From assembly GCA_017607445.1 (NCBI GenBank), contig JAEVHH010000002.1, positions 7,470,001 through 7,534,000 on the forward strand: a stretch of DNA of 64,000 nucleotides. The letters run 5' to 3'. Below the pieces are notes generated by a model. That model saw nothing but the letters and a program-made list of their open reading frames with translations. It was not told the DNA's origin and made no database searches. The stretch is from Histoplasma ohiense. Its lineage: Eukaryota > Ascomycota > Eurotiomycetes > Onygenales > Ajellomycetaceae. Shown here one piece after another: positions 1 through 11,193 of the stretch. Numbering within the stretch: position 1 is the stretch's first letter; every line of letters begins with the position of its first letter. A program made the translations under genes and the position numbers.

Positions 1-2
1 TA

Positions 3-909
3 CCAGCCGCGCAAGCACAGACTGCCACCGTCTCTTGCGCAGCCATAACCATAATCACAGCGCGCGGCACCTCCGAAGAACCCGGCGAAGGCCGTCTGGC
101 TAGCATCGCCAGCGATCTTGCCAATGAGTGCCAGAACAGCAAGCGAATCGCGCTTGATTACCCCGCGGATCTGTTCCCGTACTCCCTCTCGTTATACAAG
201 GGGATTCAAGCTTTGACTGGCCTTTTAAACACGTCCGTGTCAAGTTGTCCGCAGTCGAAGATTGTGCTACTGGGGTATTCACAGGGTGCCCACGTTATTG
301 GCAATGTATTGTGTGGCGGAGCCTTTGCGGAGCGGGCGGTTGATCGGACCATTGCGGATAAAGGTACGCAATAGACGTTGTTGCGAGTTATTGTCGTCGC
401 TTGGACGGTTACAATCTGTCCGTGGTGGGAATGGGGGAAAGAGGAAAGAAAAAGACAATACAAAGCTAGTGGGATATCAACATAGTGTTTGGTTTTTCTT
501 TCTTTTAGTTAACTCCAAATTGTATCTTGGAAACTCTTGTAGTGTCTGCGATTATTTTCATGGCTGATCCGCGCCACGTACCTGGCAAATCGTTCGATGT
601 TGGCAGTTCAACTAGGAGCGGTGTAAGTTATTTTCCTTTCTTTCCGCTCCAGGTCATTCCCTTGTCTTAATTTGAAGCACATTGGTCCCTGGAGATGTTC
701 AGTCCTACTCAATGTTCTCAATGTAACTATCTTGCCAGCTCTTCCCACGCCCGGATTCCGAAGCATGCGACGCGTATGCTTCTCGCATGCGGTCCTACTG
801 TGACTCGGGGGATCCGGTCTGCGACTCAGGCTTTGACAGGGAAGTCCATAGTGCTGTTGTGGAGAAGTATCGGTCTTATGCTGTTGCTTTTGTTAGTGGG
901 TTTCTTTGA
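3..909 (+). CDS. Cutinase / acetylxylan esterase family (CE5) protein, 5' partial
   Basis: Secreted-type serine esterase of the cutinase fold, expected to hydrolyse cutin or acetylated xylan outside the cell. The model is join(3..363, 543..622, 739..909), 203 residues visible; the start and any signal peptide lie left of the window. Introns are 179 and 116 bp, and the phases join exactly (DK|VSAIIF and TRSG|LFPRP). The nucleophile motif GYSQG is near bases 270-285. The catalytic Asp lies in the DPVCDSG segment of exon 3 and the His in the following EVHSAV. Several Cys residues suit the disulfides of this family. DPRHVPGKSFDVGSSTRSG is a typical block between nucleophile and acid. Acetylxylan esterase versus true cutinase cannot be decided here. 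Stop codon TGA is at 907-909. Confidence 0.88.
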
Positions 910-1768
910 GAAGTTATGCCGGCGGTGTGGTATTGATATTAGTGTACTCAAATTTATTTGGTGCAGATGGTGACCCATGGTCATCTCATGATGAATTGCT
1001 TTTAATTATTCGTGTTTTCCTGCCCTCATCTCCTCTGTTCTCGTTTTGTTTGAGCGCTTATAAGAAATGTGCGGAGCGAGTAAATGTATGGATTTTAGTT
1101 TTCATGGATACCCCTTGTATCGTTAACGTGAGCTAGGTATGTTTCTCGGTTGTGGCATTTTTTTATGCTAATATTATTGCCAGCACGAGTCCTAGGCAGA
1201 CAAATAGCGTAACTAGAGGATGAGTTTATGTAAGTATCAAAGCAGTGGTCTATATTCTATATTGTATTATCCCAGGTATTAAAACAGTGCAAATAGACAA
1301 CCCTAACCAATAAAAAAAAATATCAAGACATGAGAGACCCTGGTGAAGAAAAAGTAGCCAAAGTAGAAAGAGTTGTTTAAGCGGCAGAGGGTTTCCAAAC
1401 GCCAATGACTTAGCTTTCTCTATTCAGCTTCGACAGGTATTGTACATTGCATGGCGACCAGTGAAGGCAGCATGCTCGTTTCCCATACGCGCCAAACCAG
1501 GCCCTGAGGCCTATTTTCTAAACTTTAATCGTATCTTACAAATATAAATGGATGAATTCACTGCCATCGCAACCTCGGTTCCGAATCGACGCCTGCCATC
1601 TCAGGCGGAACGCTCGTCTCATATTTGTAGTAGTCGCTGCGGTCATCTGGTATCGTAAGTGGTGTTGAATATCCGCTAGATTTCTGCGATCGGTCCGTCA
1701 TGCTGGATACTTCTACGAGCTAGATTTGTCTCTGTTAGTTGAAAGCATAACCAGTGCGTGGTTTATTT
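910..1768. other. Gene-free stretch downstream of the esterase
   Basis: Holds the 3' flanks of two convergent genes, the esterase on + and the HTH-fusion gene on -. I see AT-rich sequence and short homopolymers (A9 near 1312), but no coding frame with family resemblance, no RNA gene and no long repeat. Confidence 0.6.
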
Positions 1769-3023
1769 TTACTTATTTTCACAGGGGTATATGATGGAAC
1801 TTGCCATTTGTGCGTGGGAGTTTGTTGTTTGGCATAAGCCCGGGGATGCACTACGGCTGAGGTTTTGATGTCGAGGGTCGATGTGCACGGAGGCGAAGGA
1901 CGGAGATTGGAATGGGGATGGAGTTTGAACCGAAACGGAACGACGATCAATCAAACTGGGACAATACTCGGATAGGGCTCGACGGTATTCCAGGAGAGGA
2001 GGGCGTGATTTATTGGAAGAAATAGAATGGTGCTCGTGAAGTGAGTGGTATGGCGGAATCGCTGTTGACAAAGAGTGAGGGTGTAAATGCACTGTATTGT
2101 TCTGGGGAGGGATTGAACGAGGTTCAAGTGGTATAGATCGGCACTGTGGTGAGTATTGCTGTTGCAGCGGCTGCGGCTGCTGCGGGTGATGATGGGCTGC
2201 CATAGAGTTGTATTGTTGTGGAAGGTGTTGGAATTCTGGCGGTGCGGCTTGGTGGTATGGGCCTGGGAGGTGCGGAAGCTGGACTGGCTGTGATTGAGGA
2301 GAGGCACTGGAATGGTAGCCTTGGTAGGAAGTGGGAATATGAAGATATCGGGTGAAGGGGGCCTGAGGTTGGCCTGTAGCAGGTTGGCGATGGTGATGAT
2401 GTAGGGGCCCGCCGGGAGAGGGATGGTCTGGTAGCAATAACCCGGCGGAGGACTCATGTTCGTTCTGGTCTTTGCTCCTAGTGTCGGGGTTTTTACATAT
2501 CTCCCAAGCCTGATAACGGGTATATTAGCTCTAGTGACTATTCCAAACTCCTACAAGCCTGGAGACCTACAAAACTTACAAGATCGCTACGTTTGCTGGT
2601 CCGACAATTAGGTATTGAGGTAGCCTGGCGAGTATAACCGCGTTTCTGCAGAGCTCGACGCAGACAGTCCTGCTTCACGTCAAGGCCAAGAACTTCGATT
2701 ATCTTCTTGTAGGGCATTTTCCGATTCTCCTTAGAGGTGGCCAAAAAGGCTTCAATGTCATCGACTTGCTTGGTGGACAACTTGCTGTTCCGACCTGGCC
2801 TTTTTTTGGGATCGCACGTATTTGATTCACAGGTGTATTGGACAGCGCGGTGGGAGACGTGAAGATGTTCAGCTATAGCTTGATACGTATAACCCAGCCG
2901 CCGCAGGACTAGGATATCTTTTCGCTCCTCACGATTAAGGCGGCGTCGATGGGTCTGGGGCCGAGTTTGCGTCGTCGCAGGCGAGAGCTTAGGGGACTCC
3001 ATTGTGGAAGTCATCGTCGCCAT
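1769..3023 (-). CDS. Tc1/mariner-type HTH protein fused to a Gln/Pro/His-rich tail
   Basis: Model is complement(join(1769..2509, 2580..3023)), 394 residues. Exon 1 (148 residues) carries two helix-turn-helix units as found at the N-terminus of Tc1/mariner transposases: the first around residues 30-66 (REERKDILVLRRLGYTYQAI, then AVQYT), a basic linker DPKKRPGRNSKLS, and a second unit to about residue 133 (RRALQKRGYTR). A GTAAGT donor follows KRSDL. A 70-bp intron with an AGCTAAT branch-like site ends at CAG, and the second exon (AWEICK...) joins in phase 0. The 246-residue tail is low complexity: a run of four His, HHHPQQPQPLQQQ, and many Pro and Ser. No DDE/D catalytic domain follows. It may be a domesticated transposase DNA-binding domain acting as a transcription-factor-like protein, or a truncated element whose frame happens to be open. 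The function is inferred, not known. Confidence 0.62.
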
Positions 3024-3575
3024 GATGGGATGAACTGAAGCTGAAGGCGAGAGCAGATCGGTGTCGAAGCCAGGCCACTATGAGCCCCCAACTTGAGGCA
3101 GCCAGGAGAACTCCTGGAGCTGCAGACTTTGCCTTGTGGCAGCGCCGCCGTCCATAATAATAAAATAACTTCAGAGCTAAACCAAAACTCCAAAGGAGTT
3201 GACCGTCGAGAGCTCCCGTCTTGCTCAGAGAAATTTCCCATCCGCCATCACGTGGGTTTCTAGCTGGGCATTGGCGCCTCATTTGCCGCGCTAACGAGAC
3301 GCCATGTTCGGGTGTTTGAGATGACAGTGGATGAATTCTTGATATGTTTGCGCCACGTGGAGAACAATGCTGGGGCAAGCTTGGGGAATTGACCCAGGTG
3401 TTGAGCCAGCTGTCTGTGGTCCTTGGACATGGCAGACAACAAGATAGTCGGTCAAGAACATGCCTAAGCCCTCATCCCGCCCCATCGCAGTTGTGATTCT
3501 CTGGGATGGTCTACAGAAAACGGAGAAAGGGGGCATCGTGTGGTTTCACGTCTCTCCATCCAATATATGTAAGTG

Positions 3576-3591
3576 TACTCCGTACGGAGTA
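3576..3591. repeat. Perfect 16-bp palindrome TACTCCGTACGGAGTA
   Basis: The sequence reads identically on both strands. The half-site TACTCCGTA recurs at 17807, 21643 and 31310, always in gene-free DNA. A transposon-end remnant or a protein-binding site are both possible. Confidence 0.7.
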
Positions 3592-4604
3592 GAGTCTTCC
3601 CGTTTCGTGACCGGCATATTGTATATTAGCACATGCGCTAGGAACTAATTCATCAATATATCCAAAGATTTATGCCTTTTCGCTTGAATTATGGAGCCTG
3701 ATTCAGTTTTATGGTTTGGCCTACCTCCAACAAGCACAACAATCCGATCTCAATACCGTTTGTGATCTCTTTGTTGCAGAAGGGGGGCATACACCTTGCA
3801 GAACTAGCCCTATATTACCAACCCTATGGCTTGGAGAGACAGGGCAACACTGACGATCGTTTGGGCGAAATGATGGACACAAGAGCCGTACTAAATCGGC
3901 TAGAATTTGGGTCTTGACATGGACCCGTTTGGAACAACTCGCCCATACTCATGGTTTCGAACGGAGGCGGGGACGGGATGAGACTGCCATTGCTATCTGG
4001 GGGCTCAATTGGCAGCTTCTGATCAGCTTTCAGATGCATGATACATAGTAATGCGATGGTGGGGACCCTTTAATGAACCTGACGTTGCGACTCCGTATGG
4101 TGGTGACTGGAATGGCTGAGCGAATATCCTTGCCTCGCAGTTATACGAATATCCAAAGGGCACCCGACATCATGGTACATCCTGACGGATGCTATGCCTT
4201 TTGAGTCGAGATTTATCCTATAAAACGCCTGCTGCTAATGCACATTACACATTCGTCAGGAATTACCCCTGCTGGCTTCCTCTTCGGTCGAATTGCCCGA
4301 AGGCTGGCATAGCAAGCGAATCATGGAAGTTCATCATTGCCTGCGTATAGGGCCCTACATATTAATCTGTTCGTTTTGGCTCGCAGTTCCATGCCTGGTT
4401 CCATTGTTGTGTCTTTTTTGGAACCAACTCATGCTGATTAGTCACCGCTGAGTGTGTTGCCGCAGAGGCGAATTCTCAATTGGCCAATTTTGCTGCTTTC
4501 CGTATATCGCAATGCCTCTTAAATCATTAGTCAGTTGGTGTTTTTGGAGGTTGCCATTTTTTGCATTTCACTCCTAATTGCAGACATATCAAATAAGAGA
4601 TTTA

Positions 4605-4623
4605 ATATATATATATATATATA
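4605..4623. repeat. (AT)n microsatellite upstream of permease
   Basis: An uninterrupted AT dinucleotide run of about 19 bp, some 155 bp before the permease start codon. It may supply a TATA-like promoter element, but nothing confirms this. Confidence 0.7.
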
Positions 4624-4778
4624 GTTATATATTTTCCAGCTTTTGGACCACTTCAGTTTGTGGGTAGGAAAACAAGTTCACTGCCACGATTTTTATGTCC
4701 CGCTCTGACGATTTTCTCTTTTATAGACTTCCTTGATTTTGTTTCCCATCGAGACATCTGTACGTTCGGGTATCTAGA

Positions 4779-6508
4779 ATGGCGGACCTGATCGATCACG
4801 AATCATTGAACCAGGATGAGAAAGGAACGACGGCCACGGTGGGCGATATCTCGTCAAGCCCGTGTCATGAGTCGTTCTGGCACCAGTCTTCCCAATTGTC
4901 CCAGCTCCAGAGGAAGCTGAAAAGCAGACACCTTCAGATGATTGCTATTGGTATGTATATACAAATGATCTCATTATCGATTCGGAACTTTACTGTTGAA
5001 TCGTCCTAGGCGGAACTGTCGGCACCGGTCTATTCATTGGTAGCGGCGAAGCAATTTCAACTGCGGGCCCTGCCGGTGCTCTGATCGCATATACTTTCGT
5101 CGGATCTATCGTGTATTCCGTCATAGTTTCTCTTGGAGAAATGGCAACGTGTATACCAGTAGCTGGCGCCTTCACCACGTACGCTACTCGCTTCGCTGAT
5201 CCTAGTCTTGGTTTCGCGATGGGTTGGATATACTGGTTTTCGTGGTCCATCACTTTCGCCCTCGAGTTGACGGCGACAAGCCTTATCATCCAATTCTGGA
5301 TCAAGGACGCCCCTGCCGCCATATTCATCGGTGTGTTTTGGTTGTTCATAACGTCAATCAATATGCTACCCGTCAGCTTCTACGGCGAAATCGAGTTCTG
5401 GTTCTCTAGCATTAAAGTCGTCACCGTCATTGGCTTCATGATCTTTGGCATTTGCATTAATGCCGGCGCAGGCCAGCAGGGCTATTTAGGATTCAAGTAC
5501 TGGAAGGACCCCGGCGCATTCGCTCCATACCTCGTCGAAGTCGTCGGATCTGATAATATTGCCACTGCAAAATTTATCGGATTCTGGGCTACTCTTATCC
5601 AAGCCGGCTTCTCATATCAGGGAACCGAATTAGTAGGCATCGCGGCGGGAGAAGCAGAGAACCCACAAAAAGCCGTACCAGCAGCAATTAAAAAGACCTT
5701 TTATCGCATCCTTTTCCTCTTCGTCTTGACAATCTTCTTTATTGGCATTCTAATCCCATACACAAACCAAGACCTCATGTCACAAGCCGCCAACGCTTCC
5801 GCGTCTCCATTTGTCATCGCCGCCAAGCTTGCCGGCGTCAGGGTCCTCCCAAGTCTCATCAACGCCGTCCTCCTCACTGTGGTTATCTCCGCTGCAAACT
5901 CCAGTGTTTACTCTGCCAGTAGAATACTAGTAGGCCTTTCCAGGGATGGGTGTGCACCCAAATCCTTCTCCAAGACTACTAAGGGTGGCGTACCCATCGC
6001 GTGCGTCCTCTTCACCGCCGCCTTCGGCCTTCTTGGCTTCCTTAACCTCTCCAACAGCGGGGTCATGGTCTTCGAATGGTTCATGAACATCAGTGGCATC
6101 GCTGGCTTCATCGCATGGTCCTGCATTAACGGCTGCCACCTGCGCTTCATGCGTGCGCTGCGTGAGAGGAATATTAGCCGCGATTCGCTGCCTTACAAAG
6201 CACCCTTCCAACCCTACCTGGCGTGGTACGGCCTCTCCTTTAACATCCTTATCATCATTACTCAAGGTTTTACGGCCTTTTTACCCTGGGAGCTAAGCAA
6301 TTTTTTCGTCGCATATATTAGTCTATTTCTCTTCATCATGTTGTATTTTGCACACAAGGTTGTGTGCCGCACGACCTTTGTTAAACTGAGGGAGGCGGAT
6401 GTGGATACGGGCCGGGTGGTGGTTTATACAGATACATCAGGGCCAACTAGAGTGCCAACGACAACGTGGGAACTTGTTCGGCATCGGATTCAGAAGATGT
6501 TTTTCTAA
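4779..6508 (+). CDS. Amino acid permease (fungal YAT/APC family)
   Basis: Plasma-membrane proton-coupled amino acid importer. Model join(4779..4950, 5010..6508), 556 residues, with one 59-bp intron (GTATGT...CCTAG) that falls inside the conserved IGGTVGTGLFIGSG motif of the first membrane segment, which fixes the splice sites. The N-terminus (about 55 residues) is hydrophilic and cytosolic. About 12 hydrophobic segments follow. Family blocks include VSLGEMATCIPVAGAF, EFWFSSIKVVTVIGF and FSYQGTELVGIAAGEAENP. The last block is most like the basic amino acid branch (Lyp1/Can1-like), but substrate cannot be assigned from sequence alone. The length is normal for the family. The C-terminal tail after the last membrane segment is about 45 residues. 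It stands alone, divergent from the HTH-fusion gene. Confidence 0.92.
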
Positions 6509-7646
6509 TGATAGGAATGACGCTTTCTTATTATCTCCATGCAATCACCTTTAATTTTTCTTTTCATGCTGTTGATATTTGTATTTGTATTTTTTGTTTT
6601 GTTTTGTTTTGTTTTATTTATTTTTTTTGTGAATTAAATGAATGAATTAATGAATTATTTTTTCCGTTTCTTGCTCTCCTTTTGCTTCTGTTTCTTTGCT
6701 TCCGATTTCTATATGTATTTCTACTTCGTCGCCTGTCTATTGGTTGAGAACTTGATTCCTTGAATATCTCGAAGGTGTAACTGGGATATCTCTCTAGTGT
6801 GCAATTATTCTATGCTCATATGTCTGATTTTCAAGTGAATAATTGCTTGATGCATATTTGTTGCATCAGCAATACCCGCCAATATGGTTCACTATGTGGC
6901 TGGAAGACTCATATGGTTTCCTTGTTCTGTCCTTGTTTGCCCCTTAGGATTTGCTTAAGGGTGTGTTGAGATGTATGGTTCCATATACAGCACCTTTATT
7001 CAATTGAATGGATCAATTGTTTTCGCACAGACCTTTCTGTCATTTCCTTTTTCTTCAAAAATCCATCTCGGTTGGACAATCCATTACTTAAGACCTTTGA
7101 CTGTTTATTATCTTTCCATCCGATGGTGAGTGGAGGATGTGTTAGAAGATTTGGTGGAGATATTACCAGACCTCAAGACAGTTTCGTCCTGGAAGTTTAA
7201 AGCACAGTTTTCAAGTAGCTGAGACGACCCGGTTATGACTAGGTAAGTAGAGTGAGGCTAGGGATCCACGGCTATATATTGGCCGTTGATGCCCTTTGAG
7301 CAGTTCAACTACAGCATACCAGTGTGGAAAGTTTGAAGCACAATTTTATTTGTACAGCAAGTTTGGCGCGGAAAAGCAAGTGTTTTCACAGTGGTGTAAG
7401 TTGGAAGAGTTACAGCAGAACCGCTCCCATGTTGTATATATTGGCTTGAAATATCATGCATGGATGGTTCATGCGGTCATAAACGGCTGAGAAGCAGAGA
7501 AATGACCAAATATGTATTGAGACAACAGTGAAATTGATAAAAAGAGAATTTTGTTACATGTTTGTTCCGAAACAACAACATAGAAAAATTGCACCGCATC
7601 TACCATCAATGCAAGCGCACTTTTCTGTTAACTCTCATTCCTCTCC
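6509..7646. other. Convergent 3' intergenic region with simple repeats
   Basis: Lies between the permease (+) and prohibitin (-) 3' ends. A (TTTTG)n tract sits near 6590-6618 and a (GAAT)-like tract near 6633-6656, followed by T-rich and mixed sequence. No coding or RNA gene is evident; the short open frame at 7296-7490 looks like chance. Confidence 0.5.
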
Positions 7647-8558
7647 TTAACTCCTCAATCCAAGCAAAAGACTGGTGCTCTTTCCGCCCTCCTTTCCCTC
7701 ACCACCACCGGGGAGATACGTTACGTTGGGATTGGAGGCTAGTGTCTGCGCAATTTCCCGACTGGCATCGATTCTTCGGATCTGAATCAAGCCATCACCA
7801 GCCTTCATAACAGCCTTGCTAATTATATCAGCACTCTCGGCCTCTCCTTCAGCACGGATAACGTTAGCCTGTCGCTCCTGCTCAGCTTTTTCGACAATGA
7901 ATCTCGCCCGCTCAGCATCCTGTTGGGCGATCTGCTTCTGCTCAACGGCACGGGTGAATTCGCGGCCGAATGTCATGTGGGTGATTGAGACGTCTTCGAG
8001 GGCAATGTTAAATTCTCTGGCACGGCGCATGAGGTCGTTGCGGATTCTGTTCGAGACTGCTTCACGCTGCGTGATGAGTTCTGCGGCATCAAATTGGGCA
8101 ACAATGGACTTTAGAACTTCGTTGCCAATGGAGGGGAGGACTCTTTCATCGTAATCTTGGCCGAGAGACTGGGCGGATAGCACAGTTAGCTATATAGATG
8201 AAGGATCGAGGAGATGTCCGAATGTGAGTGTAAATACCTGATAGATCTTTGGTAGCTGTTGGACTTCGGGGCGATGTAAAACCCGTAGTGTCAGGCTGAC
8301 CATCTGCAAGTCCTTACTACCGGTTGTCGTTGAGATGTTTCTGGGCTTCGTTCTGACATCGTAAATGATGCTTTTCTGTAGCCAGGGGATGAGGAAGTGC
8401 GTTCCCTCATTGACGACCTTTTCCTGAACTCCGGAGATTCTGTCAAAGATGACTGCCCGCGTTCCTCCCTTGACATCGTAGAGTGATGCCTGGACGAAGG
8501 ACGCCCCGATGGCCACGGGGATGCCCCATTTATAAACGGCCGCAAGAGCATTCGCCAT
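7647..8558 (-). CDS. PHB1: Prohibitin-1, mitochondrial inner-membrane scaffold
   Basis: One of the two subunits of the ring-shaped prohibitin complex in the mitochondrial inner membrane, which supports respiratory chain assembly and m-AAA protease control. Model complement(join(7647..8168, 8238..8558)), 280 residues, the usual fungal length. The 69-bp intron separates LPKIYQ from SLGQDYDERV, an uninterrupted family motif, so the junction is firm. An N-terminal hydrophobic anchor spans about residues 9-30. The SPFH/PHB domain follows (VIFDRISGVQEKVVNEGTHF). The C-terminal half is charged and likely coiled coil (AVEQKQIAQQDAERARFIVE). The start ATG at 8558 gives the canonical N-terminus MANALAAVYKWG; longer in-frame upstream sequence lacks family resemblance. 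It is divergent from QCR8, whose start is 299 bp away. Confidence 0.95.
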
Positions 8559-8857
8559 TTTCTTAGAAGCTGAGAGTGGATAGGGAAAATGTGTTGCTCC
8601 TGAGGAGATATCAACAGCATTGAATTGGTTTGCTGATTTTAGGAAGCTAAACTGTATCGGGACCAGCGTCAGGTGATCCTGGAGGCCCTCAACTTTTGAT
8701 CGCAAAAGAAGCCGACAACATCTGCAGAGATACGTATACATTCACATACACACGCACACGCACACACCCTTGCGTTGTAGGCAGCGTTTCTGTCTGTCGA
8801 CTGCTTGAAAGAGCTGAATCAATTGTCTACATAAATTTCGTTTCTCTATCCGGAACG
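8559..8857. promoter_or_regulatory. Shared divergent promoter region, PHB1 / QCR8
   Basis: These 299 bp separate the start codons of two divergent mitochondrial genes and must contain both promoters and both 5' leaders. A CA-rich run with interspersed CG steps lies at about 8741-8768. I see no clear TATA box. Shared regulation is an inference from the spacing. Confidence 0.6.
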
Positions 8858-9523
8858 ATGGGCGGTGGACATCCGGATCCCAAGCGTGGAATGTAAGTCC
8901 CTCTACCCCAGTTGCTACTCCCTTGAATCAATTAGAGGCATGCTATTGTTCGCTTCATGAGAATTGAGACAACTGACGAAAACTGACTATTGGCAGATTT
9001 ATTGGAACGTTTGGGGACTTTGGTACGTTTTGAGGCCTATTCCATTGCGACAATACGCGAGTTTATCGCCCCCGCCTCGTCTGATACAATCAAACAGGCC
9101 GATTCTTTGGCTGCCTTTCCGCCTATATCTTGTGTATCAACTGTACCTGGCATACTAATGACTGTCTCGTGATGATGCAAAATAGGCTGCCCGACTCCGC
9201 AGAAAATATCTACCTACGCTTTGTCCCCCAACCGACAGCGTCCCTTCGCTGGTGCTTTGTACAACGCCATTTTCAACACATGGAGAAGATCCCGCAATCA
9301 AGCACTCTATGTCGTTCCCCCCTTTGTCGCGGCATATGCCCTAATGAGCTGGGCTCAAGAGAGGTTCGTGTTCCCATCATGAGGTTTGATCTGGATTGTT
9401 TCCTCGTGTATTGCGTGTTTGTCAATCTTCTACGCAGTTGCTAACCGACATGTACGCATCCACAGGAATGAATATCTGAACTCTAAAGCCGGACGATTGG
9501 CAGAGGGTGGAAGCGAAGAGTAG
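8858..9523 (+). CDS. QCR8: Ubiquinol-cytochrome c reductase subunit 8 (complex III)
   Basis: Small ubiquinone-binding-protein subunit of respiratory complex III in the mitochondrial inner membrane. Model join(8858..8892, 8997..9022, 9186..9363, 9466..9523), 98 residues, the normal size. Exon 2 is only 26 nt. The joined N-terminus is MGGGHPDPKRG followed by IFIGTFGDFG, and exon 3 carries the family block TYALSPNRQRPFAGALYNA. A single membrane helix spans about residues 50-72 (LYVVPPFVAAYALMSW). The C-terminus ends NEYLNSKAGRLAEGGSEE. All three introns keep phase; intron 3 starts GTTCGT, a less common donor also used in two other genes of this window. It is divergent from PHB1. Confidence 0.94.
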
Positions 9524-10293
9524 AGATCATCGTTACTACCTTTAAAAGGTTGGGAGGGGAGCCTCATCCGTCATTGCGCTGTATAGTACACATATTATTA
9601 GAAAGCAATCGACTTGTCTAAATCGTTTCATTTTCTATATAAAATAAGACAAGAACACTTTTCGAATTCCTTTCTCTGTTTTGATATTTCCCCCACCATT
9701 TCAACATCGAATCAACTGGATAATATCGAAAAAGGTGCAAGGCATCCTGCCCATATTCGAGAAAAAAAATCAACAGATGCGCGACCTCAAGACACAGCCT
9801 ATCAACATACAAGTTAATGTCTTGATACAGCCAGTTCGGCACATGGTACTACTGGGCGTAACAGCCTCAAAGCTATACGTTTAGTTAATAACAGATGTAA
9901 TGAACCCACACGCCCCAGAATTGTACTCTCATATGTCAATCTTTCCAATAATCATACTCGACGGCGAAAACAAGGAGAAAAAGCATAAAGAAATTCGACA
10001 TGCTCAATTATTATAATTGTCCAAGTTGGTGCTTGAACTTGGGGCCTTTTCGGATCAAGAATTTGCTGACTAATCCATAATAGGCTTAGTTAGGGCGAAC
10101 GTCGGTGACCAGAAATCGAAAATGAAATCCAGCGAACATGAAAAAAAAGTAGAACAAGAGCAAAACTTTGCGCCCACATCTCCCAATTATTCTCTCTTTA
10201 ACCCACAATTGCCATTGCTTAATATATTACCCTCTTGTACCTGTCAACAACTTATAATACGACCAGGTGTTCTTTTTTCATTTGACAATCACA
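9524..10293. other. Intergenic region QCR8 to NHP2
   Basis: 3' flank of QCR8 and promoter of NHP2. The DNA is AT-rich, with a TATA-like CTTATAATACG about 40 bp before the NHP2 start. The short open frames at 9614-9884 overlap on both strands and show no family features. Confidence 0.5.
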
Positions 10294-11193
10294 ATGGCCA
10301 AGGACAAGCCCGATAGAGAGAGAAAGAAGGAGAAGAAGGAGAAGAAACGCTCCGAGACCGATGGTGTGCACAAGAAATCTAAAAAAGAGAAAAAGAAGGA
10401 TACAAGTTTGCTTGCTGAAGCCGTGGAGAAGAAATTGACCACAAAGGTCCTAGAGCATCTGGAGAAACCCGATGCCGGGCCAGCTCCTACCGTTACCACC
10501 GCTGAGACCACTTCGAAGAAAGCTGCTCCGGAGCGAATTGTTGGCGCTCTCGTTCCGTTTGCAAATCCCTTAGCCCAAGATAAGGTTGCGAAGAAGGTGC
10601 TCAAGAGTGTTAAGAAGGGTATGTCCCGTTCATTACTCATTGATTCTACTTTTCAGCCGCTCGACCATTCCACCGATGTGTGTAGAATACAAGAGACACA
10701 GCTATGACCAGTATTATGCGGTCAAAATGATGTTGATAGAGCTCGTCTCCCAAGCAATTATTTTACTAACAGCAATGAATTATTGTCCTCTGCAGCTGCT
10801 GTAAATAAGTCTCTCAAACGTGGCGTGAAAGAAGTTGTCAAAGCGCTCCGGAAATCACCAGTACCTGCAGCAAACGCCGTAATCGACACCCCAACCGCTG
10901 TCGTCGTCCTCGCAGCGGATATCTCACCCATGGACGTCATCTCGCATATTCCTGTTCTGTGTGAAGACCACGGAATCCCTTACGTTTATGTCACATCAAG
11001 AGCTGAGTTGGGAAGTGCCGGTGCCACCAAACGACCTACAAGTGTTGTCATGGTGTTGCCACGATCAAGCGCAAAGGGCAAGAAAGACAAGGACAAGAAG
11101 GATAAGAAGGATGGAGGAGACGGGGAGGATAAAGAATACTATACGGAACTTGTGAAGGTTGCGCAAAAGGAATCGAAAAGGGTAAAAGTTTAG
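10294..11193 (+). CDS. NHP2: H/ACA snoRNP core protein Nhp2 (L7Ae family)
   Basis: Nucleolar core protein of H/ACA ribonucleoproteins, which guide rRNA pseudouridylation. Model join(10294..10618, 10796..11193), 240 residues, with one 177-bp intron (GTATGT...TGCAG) joined in phase between VKK and AAVNKS. The first 40 residues are a Lys/Arg/Glu-rich basic tail with nucleolar-targeting character. The L7Ae fold covers about residues 108-215 with the RNA-binding block VNKSLKRGVKEVVKALRK, then VVLAADISPMDVISHIPVLC and TSRAELGSAGATKRPTSVV. Another Lys/Asp-rich stretch interrupts the C-terminus. The yeast protein is much shorter; the long charged tails are usual in filamentous ascomycetes. The ATG at 10294 is preferred over an upstream in-frame non-ATG extension. 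Confidence 0.9.

Larger units (their letters stand above)
3024..4778. other. Divergent intergenic region between HTH-fusion gene and permease
   Basis: Contains the upstream regions of two divergent genes. Visible structure is limited to a perfect 16-bp palindrome at 3576-3591 and an (AT)n run at 4605-4623. Short open frames at 2989-3536 on the minus strand lie over the HTH gene's 5' flank and show no recognisable family. Confidence 0.5.

Noticed and set aside
1951..2457. 168-codon minus-strand frame starting MSPPPGYCYQ
   Set aside because: It overlaps exon 2 of the HTH-fusion gene in another frame. The spliced exon joins in phase 0 only with the Gln/Pro/His-rich frame.
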